Shown piece after piece: positions 13,301 through 22,300 of a stretch of 64,000 nt of DNA. How positions within the stretch are numbered: position 1 is the stretch's first letter; each line of letters begins with the position of its first letter. The notes under the pieces are model-generated. The model saw nothing but the letters and a program-made list of their open reading frames with translations, did no database searches and was not told the origin of the DNA. The position numbers and the translations under genes are program-made. Source of the stretch: Zygaena filipendulae (Eukaryota; Arthropoda; Insecta; Lepidoptera; Zygaenidae); contig OU015651.1 of NCBI GenBank assembly GCA_907165275.2, forward strand, positions 8,020,501-8,084,500. The letters are read 5' to 3'.

Positions 13301-16283
13301 CCGCGGGTGAAACCGCGGGGCACAGCTAGTATAATATAAACACACCCAAACTAGAAAATGGAACTCTGTGTTCATCACACAAAGTTCATCCCACCAGGAA
13401 TTGAACCCGAGATCTCTTGATTAGCAGATAGGCATGTTGATCTACTCAATAATAATACTTATAATATCATTGGATATACTGCACTAATATTATGTACTTA
13501 ATAGCAATTAAAACGCATGAGTCATTTCAATAGATGTATTAAGCTAGGTGCTAGGTCTTTAATATTTCAGTCACTTTTCAACATTTATTTTAACACTAAG
13601 CAGGAAACTTGGAAGTTTTTATTACTAACAATAAAAAACATTGTCATTGGCAAAATTATAATAATAGGCGCCATTATAAAGCTAGGGCCGAGCACAGCGG
13701 ATGCCTGGCGTAACGTGACGTGCGACGTGGCATCATCGTGGCATGCGCACGCGCGTGCGAGCAGTGAGCACTGTCACACCGGCAGACCGGTGCACGGTGC
13801 AGCCAAGGGGTGCAGGCTGCAGCACACGTCGCGTGCGTAAGGTATTTAAATGCAGCACGCGCGTGCGAGCCACTTTGAAATTTTCTAATTATTGTACTAA
13901 ATGAAATGATATAAATAAAAACGATAATTTGAACTTCCTGTTTACTTTCAGCGTTGTCCCGATTCTCTCCCATAATAATAATTTAAAACTTTTATTTTTA
14001 TGCTCTTTATGTTTGGTGTTGTATCATCTCATATTTTCCAACTATTTCTAAGAGGATTTTCCTTTAAAAATGTCTCCATTACGAAAAAAACCACTCGTAA
14101 ACTGTATTCTCACTACACATACACTCGTAGGTATACTATTGTTTGTAAATAAATACAACCTAACAAAAATAAATACAGCAACGACTGATGTGCGGCTCTG
14201 CGTGCGTCAGTCATGCACGTACACACGTCACGCATCTAGTCTGGCATCTTTCTTACAGTTTCATGCATTACAACTGGTGCGTACCTACACGCGTCGTCAC
14301 GCCACGTATCTGATGTACTACACCCTTAGACAGCGATCAGACTACACGGTATTCAGGGTCCGATATTTAGGGTGGGCGTGGCCTCTTGCAAGGGTGCGAA
14401 CGATTACACTAAATACCAGTGTGCGTTCCGTGGGTTTGGGCGCAGTTGTTCGGTTAAAATTACACTCGTTTGAGTTGCAACCAAGCCACAGGTGTGACAG
14501 CTATGTATTGTTTAAGAAGTGTCAAAGTTTGCGCCAAAAACCCGATTCGTTGAAAAAGAAATTAATCGGAGTTCTTACGAACAAAGGGGAGGTGTCGTAG
14601 TCACAAAAAGTTTATAATTGGATGTAAAACAGTCTTATTTGCAATGTGAGTTGAGAGAAAACAAATGGCGCCAGAAATTTCAAATATTTTGAGGTTATAA
14701 AAACAACTCGATCGTTCTGTGGCTTGGTTGCAACTCAAACGAGTGAAATTTTAACCGAACAACTGCGCCCAAATCCACGGAACGCACACGAACGATCAAG
14801 TTGTTTTTATCACCTTAAAAATATTTTAAATTTCAGGCGCCATTTGTTTTCTCTCAACTCACACTGCAAATAAGAGTGTTTTTAATCCAATTATAAACTT
14901 TTTGTGACTACGACACCTCCCCTTTGTTCGTAAGAACTCCGATTGATTTCTTTTTCGACGAATCCGGTTTTTGGCGCAAACTTAGGTAGGACCCTAACTC
15001 TCTAAATCCGATCACACCACCCTAAATCAGAGTTAGGCTCCCTAAATACTATGTAGTCTGATCGCTTCATTAAAGAAGGAAAAGCTAGGTAGCTCATTGA
15101 TAAGTGTGACATGATAAGTGTGTCATAAATCTTAGCGACCCATATAATTTACATGACATTACAATAAAGTAAAAATGTAGGTATTCACACTAAATTATGT
15201 TAAAAACATTGACCTACTTTGTATAATTATTATGAGTCAATCAGGTGGACAGGGTGTTATAATGCTTTATGATGATTAATCTTTAATATTATAATAAAAG
15301 TAATCAATTACTTTACACTTACATTATGCTTGCATCCTTCAACTAATAAAGACACCAATGCTTGAATCAGATTTTGAACATCATCAGATGTTAATCCTAA
15401 TTTAGCTAAAATGAAATACATTTAAGCATTTATTTTATTTGCAAGATGAAATTTTATTTGAGTAATTAAAATTCAAGAATTTTGACAACACACCTGAAAC
15501 TATTTCATACTTGTTATGATTAATACCATTGTTCAAAAAGTCAATCGATAGTTTACAAAAATCACCCAATACTGAAACAAAAATTTGAGTATGATTTATA
15601 TAAGAATATAATAGGTATATATTTATGATACAAGAATACTATAATATCGCAACAAGTGTAAAAAGTTAAATCTACTTATTTTACAGTAATTGAAATTTGT
15701 AGGTACTGATTGCATTAAAAATATTAAAACCTTATAACTATATAGTTTTAAGGTTCCATACCCAAAGACTAAAGAGTAAAATGGGACCCTATTACAAGAC
15801 TTTGCTATCTGTCCGTCTGTATGTCTGTCACCAATCACCAGGCTGTCTGTATGTTTGTCTCATGAACTGTGATAGTTAGACAGTTGAAATTTTCACAGAT
15901 GTATTTCTATTGACGCTATAACAACAAAATACTAAAAAACAATAAAATTAATATTTAATACCTACTCCCATACAACAAACATGACTTTTTTTTGCTTGTT
16001 TTTGTTTGATATTGATAATAGCGACAGGTAGACGCTTGAAAAATTCACAGAATATTTAGTTATATATTCACTATAATTAAATTCAAATAAAAGAAATATT
16101 TAAGGCACTAAGGTCTATAAGACGTTATAAGTTGCCGTTTGAGTATTTGTAGTTTGGATTCGTAGTTTTAATTAAGGGGACTTAAATCCAGAGTTTAAGC
16201 GTAAAATCAAGCTTACCTTCAGTTGAATGATAATAAAGAAACTTTAGATGCGTTTTTTGTAGTTCACTAATGAAAATTATCAT
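4399..16283 (-). CDS. COMMD2: COMM domain-containing protein 2
   Basis: Five exons on the minus strand: 16283-16217, 15571-15494, 15405-15323, 12467-12294 and 4707-4399 (stop). They join in frame to 236 codons with GT-AG borders throughout. COMMD proteins are subunits of the Commander (retriever/CCC) endosomal recycling complex. The N-terminal helical part (residues 1-127) contains LSIDFLNNG and GFSNDQQEVLLKLY, close to vertebrate COMMD2. The COMM domain starts near LAWRLEMQ (about 128-135) and ends with NLVNLVNKLEQAMKES. Human COMMD2 has about 199 residues. The excess here is mostly an extra segment of about 35 residues inside the COMM domain (about 155-195), all in the last exon. Intron 4 is 7.6 kb and packed with transposons. 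The start was chosen because MIIFISELQKTHLKFL aligns with the family N-terminus. Confidence 0.88.
5161..5390. mobile_element. Fold-back MITE with TTAA ends
   Basis: The interval starts TTAAGGGCA and ends TGCCCTTAA. Inside, GCCACAGTC... at 5203 pairs with ...GACTGTGGC at 5379, through GC-rich CGCCGCCGCC-type arms. GACAACATA..AAGT.GGCCA pairs around the centre near 5290. Flanking TTAA is the target duplication of piggyBac-type elements, so a piggyBac-type MITE is possible. The TIR does not match the usual CCC start, so class is uncertain. It lies in COMMD2 intron 4. Confidence 0.45.
5385..5480. repeat. Fragment repeated in inverse at 9575-9665
   Basis: The text around CACGGCCCTAAAATC and ATATCGGGAGTAATGTTGCC recurs in reverse complement at about 9575-9665, again beside a SINE fragment. 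It is a short dispersed repeat of unknown class. Confidence 0.5.
5541..5655 (-). repeat. SINE 3' portion, minus orientation
   Basis: Matches the body and 3' part of the full-length SINE at 52073-52340, including the strings GATCCCACA and TTGTGTCGTGGAAACCAAGC. The tRNA-like head is absent. It abuts the truncated 5' end of the LINE that follows. Confidence 0.65.
5660..7633 (+). mobile_element. 5'-truncated non-LTR retrotransposon (Jockey superfamily-like)
   Basis: Contains the reverse-transcriptase part of ORF2, a 3' untranslated stretch (7407-7606), and a tail made of repeated TAATC pentamers (7607-7633). The endonuclease domain and 5' end are missing, as is usual for truncated LINE insertions. 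It lies in the sense-opposite direction to COMMD2, within intron 4. The clade cannot be fixed without alignment. A Jockey/CR1-like group is suggested by the FADDT catalytic box and simple-repeat tail. Confidence 0.8.
5661..7406 (+). pseudogene. LINE reverse transcriptase, one in-frame stop
   Basis: A single frame runs through the segment, broken only by TAA at 5982-5984. The two open parts (5661-5981 and 5985-7406) are in the same frame. RT landmarks in order are YRPITIVPNMSKIIE (fingers), FCDLSKAFDVI (first catalytic Asp), GIPQGSALGN and FADDTTIVV (catalytic Asp pair), followed by a thumb region with CKFLGFTLDANLNW. The protein then continues to a natural stop at 7406. One nonsense change in about 580 codons suggests a fairly young insertion. 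It could not be autonomous because no endonuclease is present. Confidence 0.8.
7799..7973 (+). repeat. CCCGCGGG-centred repeat
   Basis: Starts CTAGCTGACCTGCGCGG, contains TTCCCGCGGGAATTCC and ends near the CGTAGTTTTAAAG tail. It abuts the left end of the element at 7975. Same family as 3420-4165. Confidence 0.65.
7975..9179. mobile_element. DNA-transposon-like element R2, copy A, with internal CTCGAGCGCGTC motifs
   Basis: Starts AGTACGGGAGATACC and ends GCGGTCCGTACT, so the outer 7 bp are inverted (AGTACGG). A second copy lies at 22433-23894. Inside, the motif ACTCGAGCGCGTCA occurs in the left half, while its reverse complement TGACGCGCTCGAGT occurs in the right half, with degenerate versions. 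This looks like subterminal inverted repeats of a non-autonomous DNA transposon. No transposase is encoded. It lies in COMMD2 intron 4. Confidence 0.6.
9411..9537 (-). repeat. tRNA-headed SINE fragment, minus orientation
   Basis: The reverse complement reads GACGACCCGATTGGCGCAGT, then a degenerate B box near CGATTTAGGG, then GACTTTGTGTGATGAACAC. It matches the head of the full copy at 52073-52340. The B box is eroded, so this is an old copy. Confidence 0.65.
9756..10411. mobile_element. MITE family R3, copy A (TA target, GGGTACTTGCATGAA termini)
   Basis: The left end GGGTACTTGCATGAA and right end TTCATGCAAGTACCC are inverted repeats, each bordered by TA (9754-9755 and 10412-10413). A second copy with the same ends and TA borders is at 43076-43699. 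Its middle shares the module AAATGCATCGGTAAGATGCATT... with the repeats at 16600-17640. No transposase frame is present. It lies in COMMD2 intron 4. Confidence 0.75.
10895..11110. repeat. Direct repeat, unit 1
   Basis: About 210 bp, including ATAGCGCCATTTTGTGTCAA and CAATAACTTAAT, recurs with moderate divergence at 11484-11690. The intervening sequence is AT-rich and unidentified. Confidence 0.6.
11484..11690. repeat. Direct repeat, unit 2
   Basis: Partner of 10895-11110, about 588 bp downstream and in the same orientation. It shares GTGTGTTAACCCACACTG-type and GCGCCATTTTGTGTCAAC text. It may be part of a larger unclassified transposon. Confidence 0.6.
11880..12035. repeat. Dispersed repeat shared in inverse with 19025-19190
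   Basis: Strings such as AAAAGTTACTATGGATTTAT and TTTCATAGATCGGTTCAGCG reappear in reverse complement at 19025-19190, just upstream of AP-3 delta. The family is not identified. Confidence 0.55.
12496..12989. mobile_element. hAT-like MITE with CTCAGACC termini and 8-bp target duplication
   Basis: The left end CTCAGACCAAATAAAAACTA (continuing AAGACGGAACG) matches the right end in reverse complement for about 30 bp. The flanking octamers are GTGCGCAG (left) and GTGCACAG (right), seven of eight identical. Eight-bp duplications are typical of hAT transposons. The 494-bp interior shows no transposase. Its CTCAGA ends match the much shorter insertions at 17027, 18391, 24786 and 44841. It lies in COMMD2 intron 3. 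Confidence 0.7.
12996..13445 (-). repeat. SINE split by a CCCGCGGG repeat insertion
   Basis: Positions 12996-13127 hold the SINE 3' part and 13336-13445 hold the tRNA-like head, both in minus orientation. Between them, 13128-13331 is a CCCGCGGG-family copy (minus) with its CTAGC end and ATTATAAATGTGAAAG tail. The nesting shows that the CCCGCGGG repeat was mobile after this SINE inserted. Confidence 0.65.
13670..13870. other. GC-rich patch in COMMD2 intron 3, unidentified
   Basis: A CpG-rich stretch in otherwise AT-rich intron, with GCACGCGCGTGCGAGC repeated near 13746 and 13857. Neighbouring sequence to 14330 includes more GCACGC/CGTCACG text. Reading frames on both strands (13517-13840, 13674-13973) are low-complexity and are not believed to be genes. 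Confidence 0.4.
14332..15066. mobile_element. Compound fold-back element
   Basis: The outer ends AGCGATCAGACTAC (14332) and GTAGTCTGATCGCT (to 15066) are inverted. Inside are four blocks in the order A (14420-14491), B (about 14530-14715), A' (14718-14790) and B' (14793-14983), where A' and B' are reverse complements of A and B. The B-A' pair alone recurs at 61694-61950. This suggests one unit inserted into an inverted copy of itself. It lies in COMMD2 intron 3 and no transposase was seen. Confidence 0.6.
15715..15940. repeat. Widely conserved insect repeat (GGTTCCATACCCAAAG type)
   Basis: Contains GGTTCCATACCCAAAG, GGGACCCTATTACAAGAC, CTGTCCGTCTGTATGTCTGT and TTGAAATTTTCACAGATG in a row. 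I recognise this order from a repeat common in many insect genomes. The class is not assigned. It lies in COMMD2 intron 1. Confidence 0.55.
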
Positions 16284-16599
16284 ATTTTAAATGAAAAGAT
16301 AAAAATAACATAAAAATATACAGTAATAATTATTAGGTAGGTAGATTGGAAGATTTTGTCAATTTTGTAGGTAGTTCAAGAGCAATGTCAATAAGGTAAT
16401 TAATGCGAACGAATAAATAGGTAGGTACTAGTTGAATTTGCTCAGCAATTGGAATGTAACCACAACCTAGATTAATGACTAGCTTCTAAGTTTATAAGAA
16501 AAGAAAAACAAATAGCCAATAAGTAGTAGTAATAAAAATATGGTAGTATTAATTAAAGTAGTAAAAACAGTAAAAATATTTTTTTTTTTATATCATGTC

Positions 16600-16985
16600 C
16601 TTTTTTTTAATTAACCCCAATGGGAAAGGCAAAAGAAGCTAAGTCCATACAGCCAATTCAGTGGTATTTCTTCTTCTGAAGTTATTTACATCGAAATGCA
16701 TTGGTGAGATACATTTCGATGCTTTGCCGGAACTTTTGGCACCAACTCTTAACAGTTGAACCTTAATAGGATGCTCTGTGGGAAGTGCATTGTAAAACGA
16801 CAACCTCCCGATGAACCCCCCATTTCATCTTATTTCACTGTTTCCTCACACTGTTCATCACTAATGGATCACTGTTATGCAAAATCCACCACATTCACAC
16901 AATATTAATCACGATAAACTAATTTGCAAAACAAAGAAATAAAACTGAAGTCCGTCACTGCTAAAATCCCGCCAAAGCCCCTTGG
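16600..16985. repeat. Dispersed repeat family R4, copy 1
   Basis: Includes TCTGAAGTTATTTACATCGA, GAACTTTTGGCACCAACTC, CAACCTCCCGATGAAC and ATTAATCACGATAAACTAAT. Related copies are at 17090-17460, 17469-17640 (truncated) and 61100-61500, and the central module appears inside MITE R3. The family has no coding frame. Confidence 0.65.
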
Positions 16986-17026
16986 TCGTATCCTCAGATT
17001 AACTAGACATATGTCTAAGTCGTATC

Positions 17027-17056
17027 CTCAGAACAAAAGCAGTTTATTCTTCTGAG
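17027..17056. mobile_element. 30-bp micro-insertion with CTCAGA ends and 8-bp target duplication
   Basis: CTCAGAACAAAAGC...TTCTTCTGAG is bracketed by GTCGTATC at 17019-17026 and 17057-17064, identical on both sides. A third GTCGTATC lies at 16985-16992, so the locus may record two events. The termini match those of the 494-bp hAT-like MITE at 12496-12989. Confidence 0.6.
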
Positions 17057-17089
17057 GTCGTATCGTGTCCACTCACTCCAGAGACTTTT

Positions 17090-17640
17090 TTTAATTTGCC
17101 CCAATGGGGAAGGCAAAGGAAGCTAAGTCCATACAGCCAATTTAGTAGTATTTTTCTTCTTCTGAAGTTATTTACATCGAAATACATTGGTGAGATGCAT
17201 TTTGATCTTTTACCGGAACTTTTGGCAGCAACTCTTCATAGTTGAACCTTAATAGGACGCTCTGTGGGGAGTTGTATAGTAAAACGACAACCTCCCGATT
17301 AACGCCCCATTTCATCTTATTTCATGGTTTCCACACACCGTTTATCACTAATAGATCACTATTAGGCAAAATCACACAACATTAATCAGGATAAACTAAT
17401 TTGCAAAACAAAAAAATAAAACTGACGTTCATCACTGCTAAAATCCCGCCAAAAGCTCTTATTCGTCTGTGATGTCTACCTCCTTCGGGGAAGGCAAAGG
17501 AAACAGTCCGTACAGCCAATTCAGTTGTTTCTTTCTTCTTCTGAAGTTATTTATATCTAAATGCATTGGTGAGATACATTTTGGTGCTTTACCGTTAAGA
17601 TTCCGTGTTTGCCAATTTTTGCGGATCCCTAAAAAGGAAC
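17090..17640. repeat. R4 repeat copies 2 and 3
   Basis: A near-complete R4 copy (17090-17460) is followed directly by a truncated one (17469-17640), both in the same orientation as copy 1. Together with copy 1 they make a loose tandem cluster upstream of COMMD2. No gene is seen here. Confidence 0.65.
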
Positions 17641-17959
17641 AAGGAAACTGATACCGATTTAAAATGTGATGAAGGCGGGTAAGTTACTACTAATAAATTA
17701 TTATTTGTCTGTTCGCGATAAACTCCAAAAGTACTGAATGGATTGTCGTGCGATTTTCATGTGACATCTGATCTAAAATGTTCACTTGATCGCAGTAAAT
17801 ATTTGATTGATTGATTGATTGAAGGGTTGAAAAATTATACGAAAAATGCATGTTTGCATTCTTCACTAAATCTTCACAGAGAACTGAGAAGGATATTTTT
17901 TTCCCTTTGGGATTCCCATGGGAACTCCAAAACTAACGCAGGCTAAGCCGAAGGCTCCA

Positions 17960-18171
17960 CCTAGATCCTACTAATATTATTAACATGAAAGTTTTAAGTA
18001 TGGATGGATGGATGTTTGTTACTCTTTCACGCAAAACTACTGAATGGATTTAAATGAAACTTTACAATAATTTAGCTTATACATCAGATTAACACATAGG
18101 GTACTTTCATCCCGGAATTCCCGCGGGAACTCTGAAATTATCGCGGGTGAAACTGTGGGGCACAACTAGTA
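17960..18171 (-). repeat. CCCGCGGG-centred repeat
   Basis: Minus-orientation copy with ATCCTACTAATATTATTAAC at one end and GGGCACAACTAGT at the other, containing GGAATTCCCGCGGGAAC. Same family as 3420-4165. Confidence 0.65.
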
Positions 18172-18380
18172 CTATAGAATATTAAATATGTCGATCTGAA
18201 ACGCTGAATGCAAACCATCGAATTCCCGCGAGAGAAGATAAGGCGCTATTATAGATGACATAATAGCAAGCACGCACGATGCGCTCAATTTGTGTCTGAG
18301 AACGCAGCTTATGAAGATAGGTGACCTAGGTACCTACTTGACACCATCTTGCTTGACACATAACTACTCTGACGTCAGTA

Positions 18381-18586
18381 GGGGGAGCACCTCAGAAGAA
18401 TAACTATTCTTCTGAGGGGAGCACTGAGAACAATAATAGTAGCAACGAATTTTTTCGCATCGTCGTAATGTCAGTGTTTTTTTGTATGGAAAATGAACAA
18501 CACTGGATAGATGGCGTTGTTCATTTTCCATACAAAAAAAACGTTCGATATCGAAAGGACGAGAGCGAAAAAATTCGTGCTCCCCC
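18381..18586. mobile_element. TA-flanked hairpin MITE R5, copy A, interrupted
   Basis: Begins GGGGGAGCAC and ends GTGCTCCCCC with TA on both sides (18379-18380, 18587-18588). The two halves pair almost throughout, around TGGATAGATGGC. Copy B at 40854-41001 is 148 bp. Copy A is 206 bp because it carries a 26-bp insertion plus its 8-bp duplication and a further piece of about 22 bp. Removing both gives about 150 bp, matching copy B. Confidence 0.7.
18391..18416. mobile_element. 26-bp palindromic micro-insertion with 8-bp target duplication
   Basis: CTCAGAAGAATA...TATTCTTCTGAG is a near-perfect palindrome bracketed by GGGAGCAC at 18383-18390 and 18417-18424. Because it interrupts hairpin MITE R5, the empty site is known from R5 copy B. 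This confirms it as an insertion with an 8-bp duplication. Confidence 0.7.
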
Positions 18587-18880
18587 TACAGAACCGAAAC
18601 GTCAAACTAAGCTCTTCTTCTTCTTCTTTAATAATGGCGTCTATAATTATAATTTGCCAATGACAACGTTGCTTAGTAATAAAAATTTCTTCATCTACTT
18701 CTTGATTCTTCAATTATGGCGAAACGCCAATGACAATGTTAGATTGTTCCTGCTCGGAGTCCAAAATAGATGCTGAAAAGTGAATGAAATAACGAAGACT
18801 TCACGTGACACGCGTGTGTTCGGTACGACTTTCACTTCACCCTTCGGCTTCAACCACTGAGCAAATAATCACTACGTTTT

Positions 18881-19010
18881 ATGCTACTGCTCCACCTGCG
18901 TTAACGTTAACGTTGATGTTAATGTCTAACGTGGTAACGCGTTAAAATGTTGGCCACATCTAAATTAGCGCACTAATTTACGCGTTAACACGCAGATGGA
19001 GCAGTAGCAT
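18881..19010. mobile_element. 130-bp fold-back MITE
   Basis: ATGCTACTGCTCCACCTGCG at the left and CGCAGATGGAGCAGTAGCAT at the right are inverted with one mismatch, and GTTAACG-rich text lies between. It is 380 bp upstream of the AP-3 delta start codon. Confidence 0.6.
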
Positions 19011-19024
19011 TAAGAATAGGCACT

Positions 19025-19190
19025 TCCATAATAATCGCTGAACTGATTTATGAAAGCATTTAGTTCCAACCATACCAATGCAATGTATCACGCGTTCATA
19101 GAAATTTGGTTAAGTACTTATTCCAAAGTTGGTAAAAAAGTTCGTGCATAAATCCATAGTAACTTTTGGTTCAAGGGAGTGTCGCTGGCC
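19025..19190. repeat. Dispersed repeat, inverse of 11880-12035
   Basis: Contains CATAGTAACTTTTGGTTCAA and GAACTGATTTATGAAAGC, matching 11880-12035 in reverse complement. It ends about 200 bp before the AP-3 delta start codon, so the promoter of that gene lies close to or within repeats. Confidence 0.5.
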
Positions 19191-19390
19191 CCTTCAACAA
19201 CTAAGCTCTCGTCAGCTCATCTTGACAAATGACAGTTGACATCTTTTACGTCAGCAGTTCTATTGTATTTTTTTGTGTTCTCGTTTCTTGACTCTCGCCA
19301 CTCTCGCTTAATTTTTTATCTTTTTGTCATGTTTTTTATAAAATACGGTTTATAAATAAAAAAAATAACCTTATTTATTAATCATAAAAC

Positions 19391-22300
19391 ATGGCATTGA
19401 AAAAAGTTAAAGGAAACTTTGAAAGAATGTTTGATAAAAATCTTACAGATTTGGTTCGTGGGATCAGGAATAATAAAGATCATGAGGTACCTAGCTATAA
19501 GTCCACTTCATTCCTTTCTTGATTATTTATATTATGCTCTACTTATATTAGAATACACAGAAATACGTCTTCTGTATTATTACAGAATTCCGTTGGTTAT
19601 TTAATATTATTGCTAATTAACTTAACGCCTACTCGGATTAGACGTAAATTTCTATGTTATTAACTGTGAAATTCTGATGTTATTTCCAGGCAAAATACAT
19701 AGCTCAGTGTATGGAAGAGATAAAAGTTGAGTTACGACAAGATAATATAGCTGTTAAAGCTAATGCTGTTGCAAAGCTAACATATGTAAGTGTGTTTCTA
19801 AATGCATGATAAAATTAGGCTAATAATTTTATTTTTATGGAAACAGCAACACTGCTCCTCACAGAAGATCATTTTTTTATTGTATGCCTAGATCCAATAC
19901 CAGAAACCTGTGTTGCCCCTATTGGGAATCAAAGTAGTAGTATTTTGGTTAGTGATGAGTCATGGTAACCACCTGCTCCAATATTAATAATAATAATATA
20001 ATAATAATGTTTGGCTTGCCCCACCATGATACCTGATCCCAACTGAGCAAAGCTTTTTCATTGGACATTATACTACAGATATAATAATCAAATACTTTTT
20101 TGTAAGTAGTTAATGCCCAATTAATGTTCATCACATTAATGATTACCTTTTAAGAGCGATGATAGCTTATTAGTTGGTGCATTCGGATCAAACACCACAA
20201 AGCGTAGGTTCAAACCCTAACAGAAAGCTTGAGCTGTTAGTGAAGGAAAACATCGTGAGGAAACCGTAGTATGGCAGTAGGGCACTTTCTAGTGCCCGGC
20301 TGGCTACCTGCCACCTTCAAGTTGAAAATCTGTCGCTAAGCACCTAATGGTGTGTTCCGGCAGCCCCACTTCATTCCAGGTCGCCAACACACCTGTGACC
20401 TTCTGGTGTTGTCCATGTCCATGGGCGGCGGTAATCACTTATCATCAGGTGTACCACTTGCCCGTTTGCCCCAAACTCAAACCTGCTGTAAAAATCAGAG
20501 AGTTCAGTAAATCAAAAGAGTTCAATAATAAATAAAATAATTTCCAAAAAATTTTTTACAGCTACAAATGTTAGGATATGATATATCATGGGCTATATTC
20601 AACATAATAGAAGTGATGAGCTCAAATAAGTTCACTTATAAACGTGTTGGGTATTTAGCTGCGAGTCAATCATTTCACGCAGACTCCGAATTGTTGATGC
20701 TCACTACAAATATGATCAGGAAAGATCTGAATGCTCAAAATCAATATGAAGCTGGTTTGGCTCTTAGCGGCCTAAGCTGTTTTATCTCACATGACCTAGC
20801 TAGAGATCTTGCCAATGATATAATGACACTGGTATGCATTATTCTGCATTATTATATTTTATTAATGTTATAAATAAATTTTATAAAAGGTATATGAATA
20901 AATGAACAATGTAGTTATTGTTACCACAATTTTTATCTTAACAAAAATGGTTGCTTTTCATATCACTCTATTTATCTGCTAATTTTGTCTATGAGATATG
21001 GTTTTGTCTATCTTTACAGAATTGAGTTTTGAAGTATTTATATCTCAAATAGGATGTTCTAGAGAAAATCCCTAAATTCTTACAGTTAAAATTGTGGAAA
21101 CAGCTAGTTATCATTAATTTTATTTTTATTACTGCTGGTATCTAAACACAATCATTATTCCCAATTTTCCCAATACTTCTTATGATTATTTATTAATTTA
21201 TGATCATTTTAAAAAGAGGTGGACTCTCTGAAATTTTTCATCATTATGAAAATAGTGTGACTTTCATATTTTACACAAAAAAATTTGCACATGGAACTGC
21301 TAAACTAAAGTTATTGTTAAAATATGTCCGAGTGTTGCTAATATGATGTTGGCAGAATTATTTCTTTAGTTATTTTTTGTTTTAATTTTAATTACCTATA
21401 CCAATTATTTGTACTAACTAGGAGCTTTATTTAATATACTCAATATTTCTTAGAAGTTTAAAATAATATTGACGTTTTTTAACATTATGTTTTAAAAGAT
21501 GAGCTCCACAAAACCATATTTGAGGATGAAAGCTGTTCTTATGATGTACAAGGTGTTTTTGAGATATCCAGAGGCTCTGAGGCCAGCTTTTCCAAAATTG
21601 AAAGAAAAACTTGAAGACCCCGATCCTGGTTAGTGGTTTTGAATAAAATAAAATATTTGAATATAAATTGAAAATAAAATAAAGTTTTACAAAATATTTT
21701 GGTGAATATGTATGTTTCCTGTTTTAAAGATAGTAAGAGTGAATCATGTCAGCAGTACTTACCTAATACACAATTGTGTTTTACACTCAACTTGTTTTTC
21801 TACAGGAGATAGCTGTTCCCTGTGAACTTATGGGAAAAGACAAATTTTGAAATTCGAAATGATTTTCTTAGCTGTTACCTAATTATATGTCTGTAAATTG
21901 GATATATAATAAATACATTGGCTGTTCCCCACAGTATCTCCTGCGATAATTTCAAGAGTTTCCGTGGCAATACTGGAGTAAGGGAATCCTATACCAATAT
22001 TAATCCTTACTAATATTATGAATGCGAAAGTGGGTTTGTTTGTTTGTTTGTTACGCTTTCACGGCTTAACGAGTCAACCGATCACCACGAAATTTTGCAT
22101 ACACATTGTCAGGTATACAGAGAAGGACATAGGCTACTTTTTATCCCGGAATTCCCACGGAAACTCTTAGATTGACGCGGAAAAAAAACAATGCATTAAA
22201 TTTTGTATACTTGTATACGTTGTCAAGGGTAGGTACAGAAAAAAATATACTAGTACTTTTATCTCGGAATACCCGCGGTATCTCCAAAACCACCGCTGAT

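Noticed and set aside
16985..17026. A second micro-insertion between the first and second GTCGTATC
   Set aside because: The 26 bp between them starts CTCAGA but ends ATGTCTAA, and the TTAACTAGACATATGTCTAA part also occurs at 61076 within repeat R4. I could not decide if it is a separate event.
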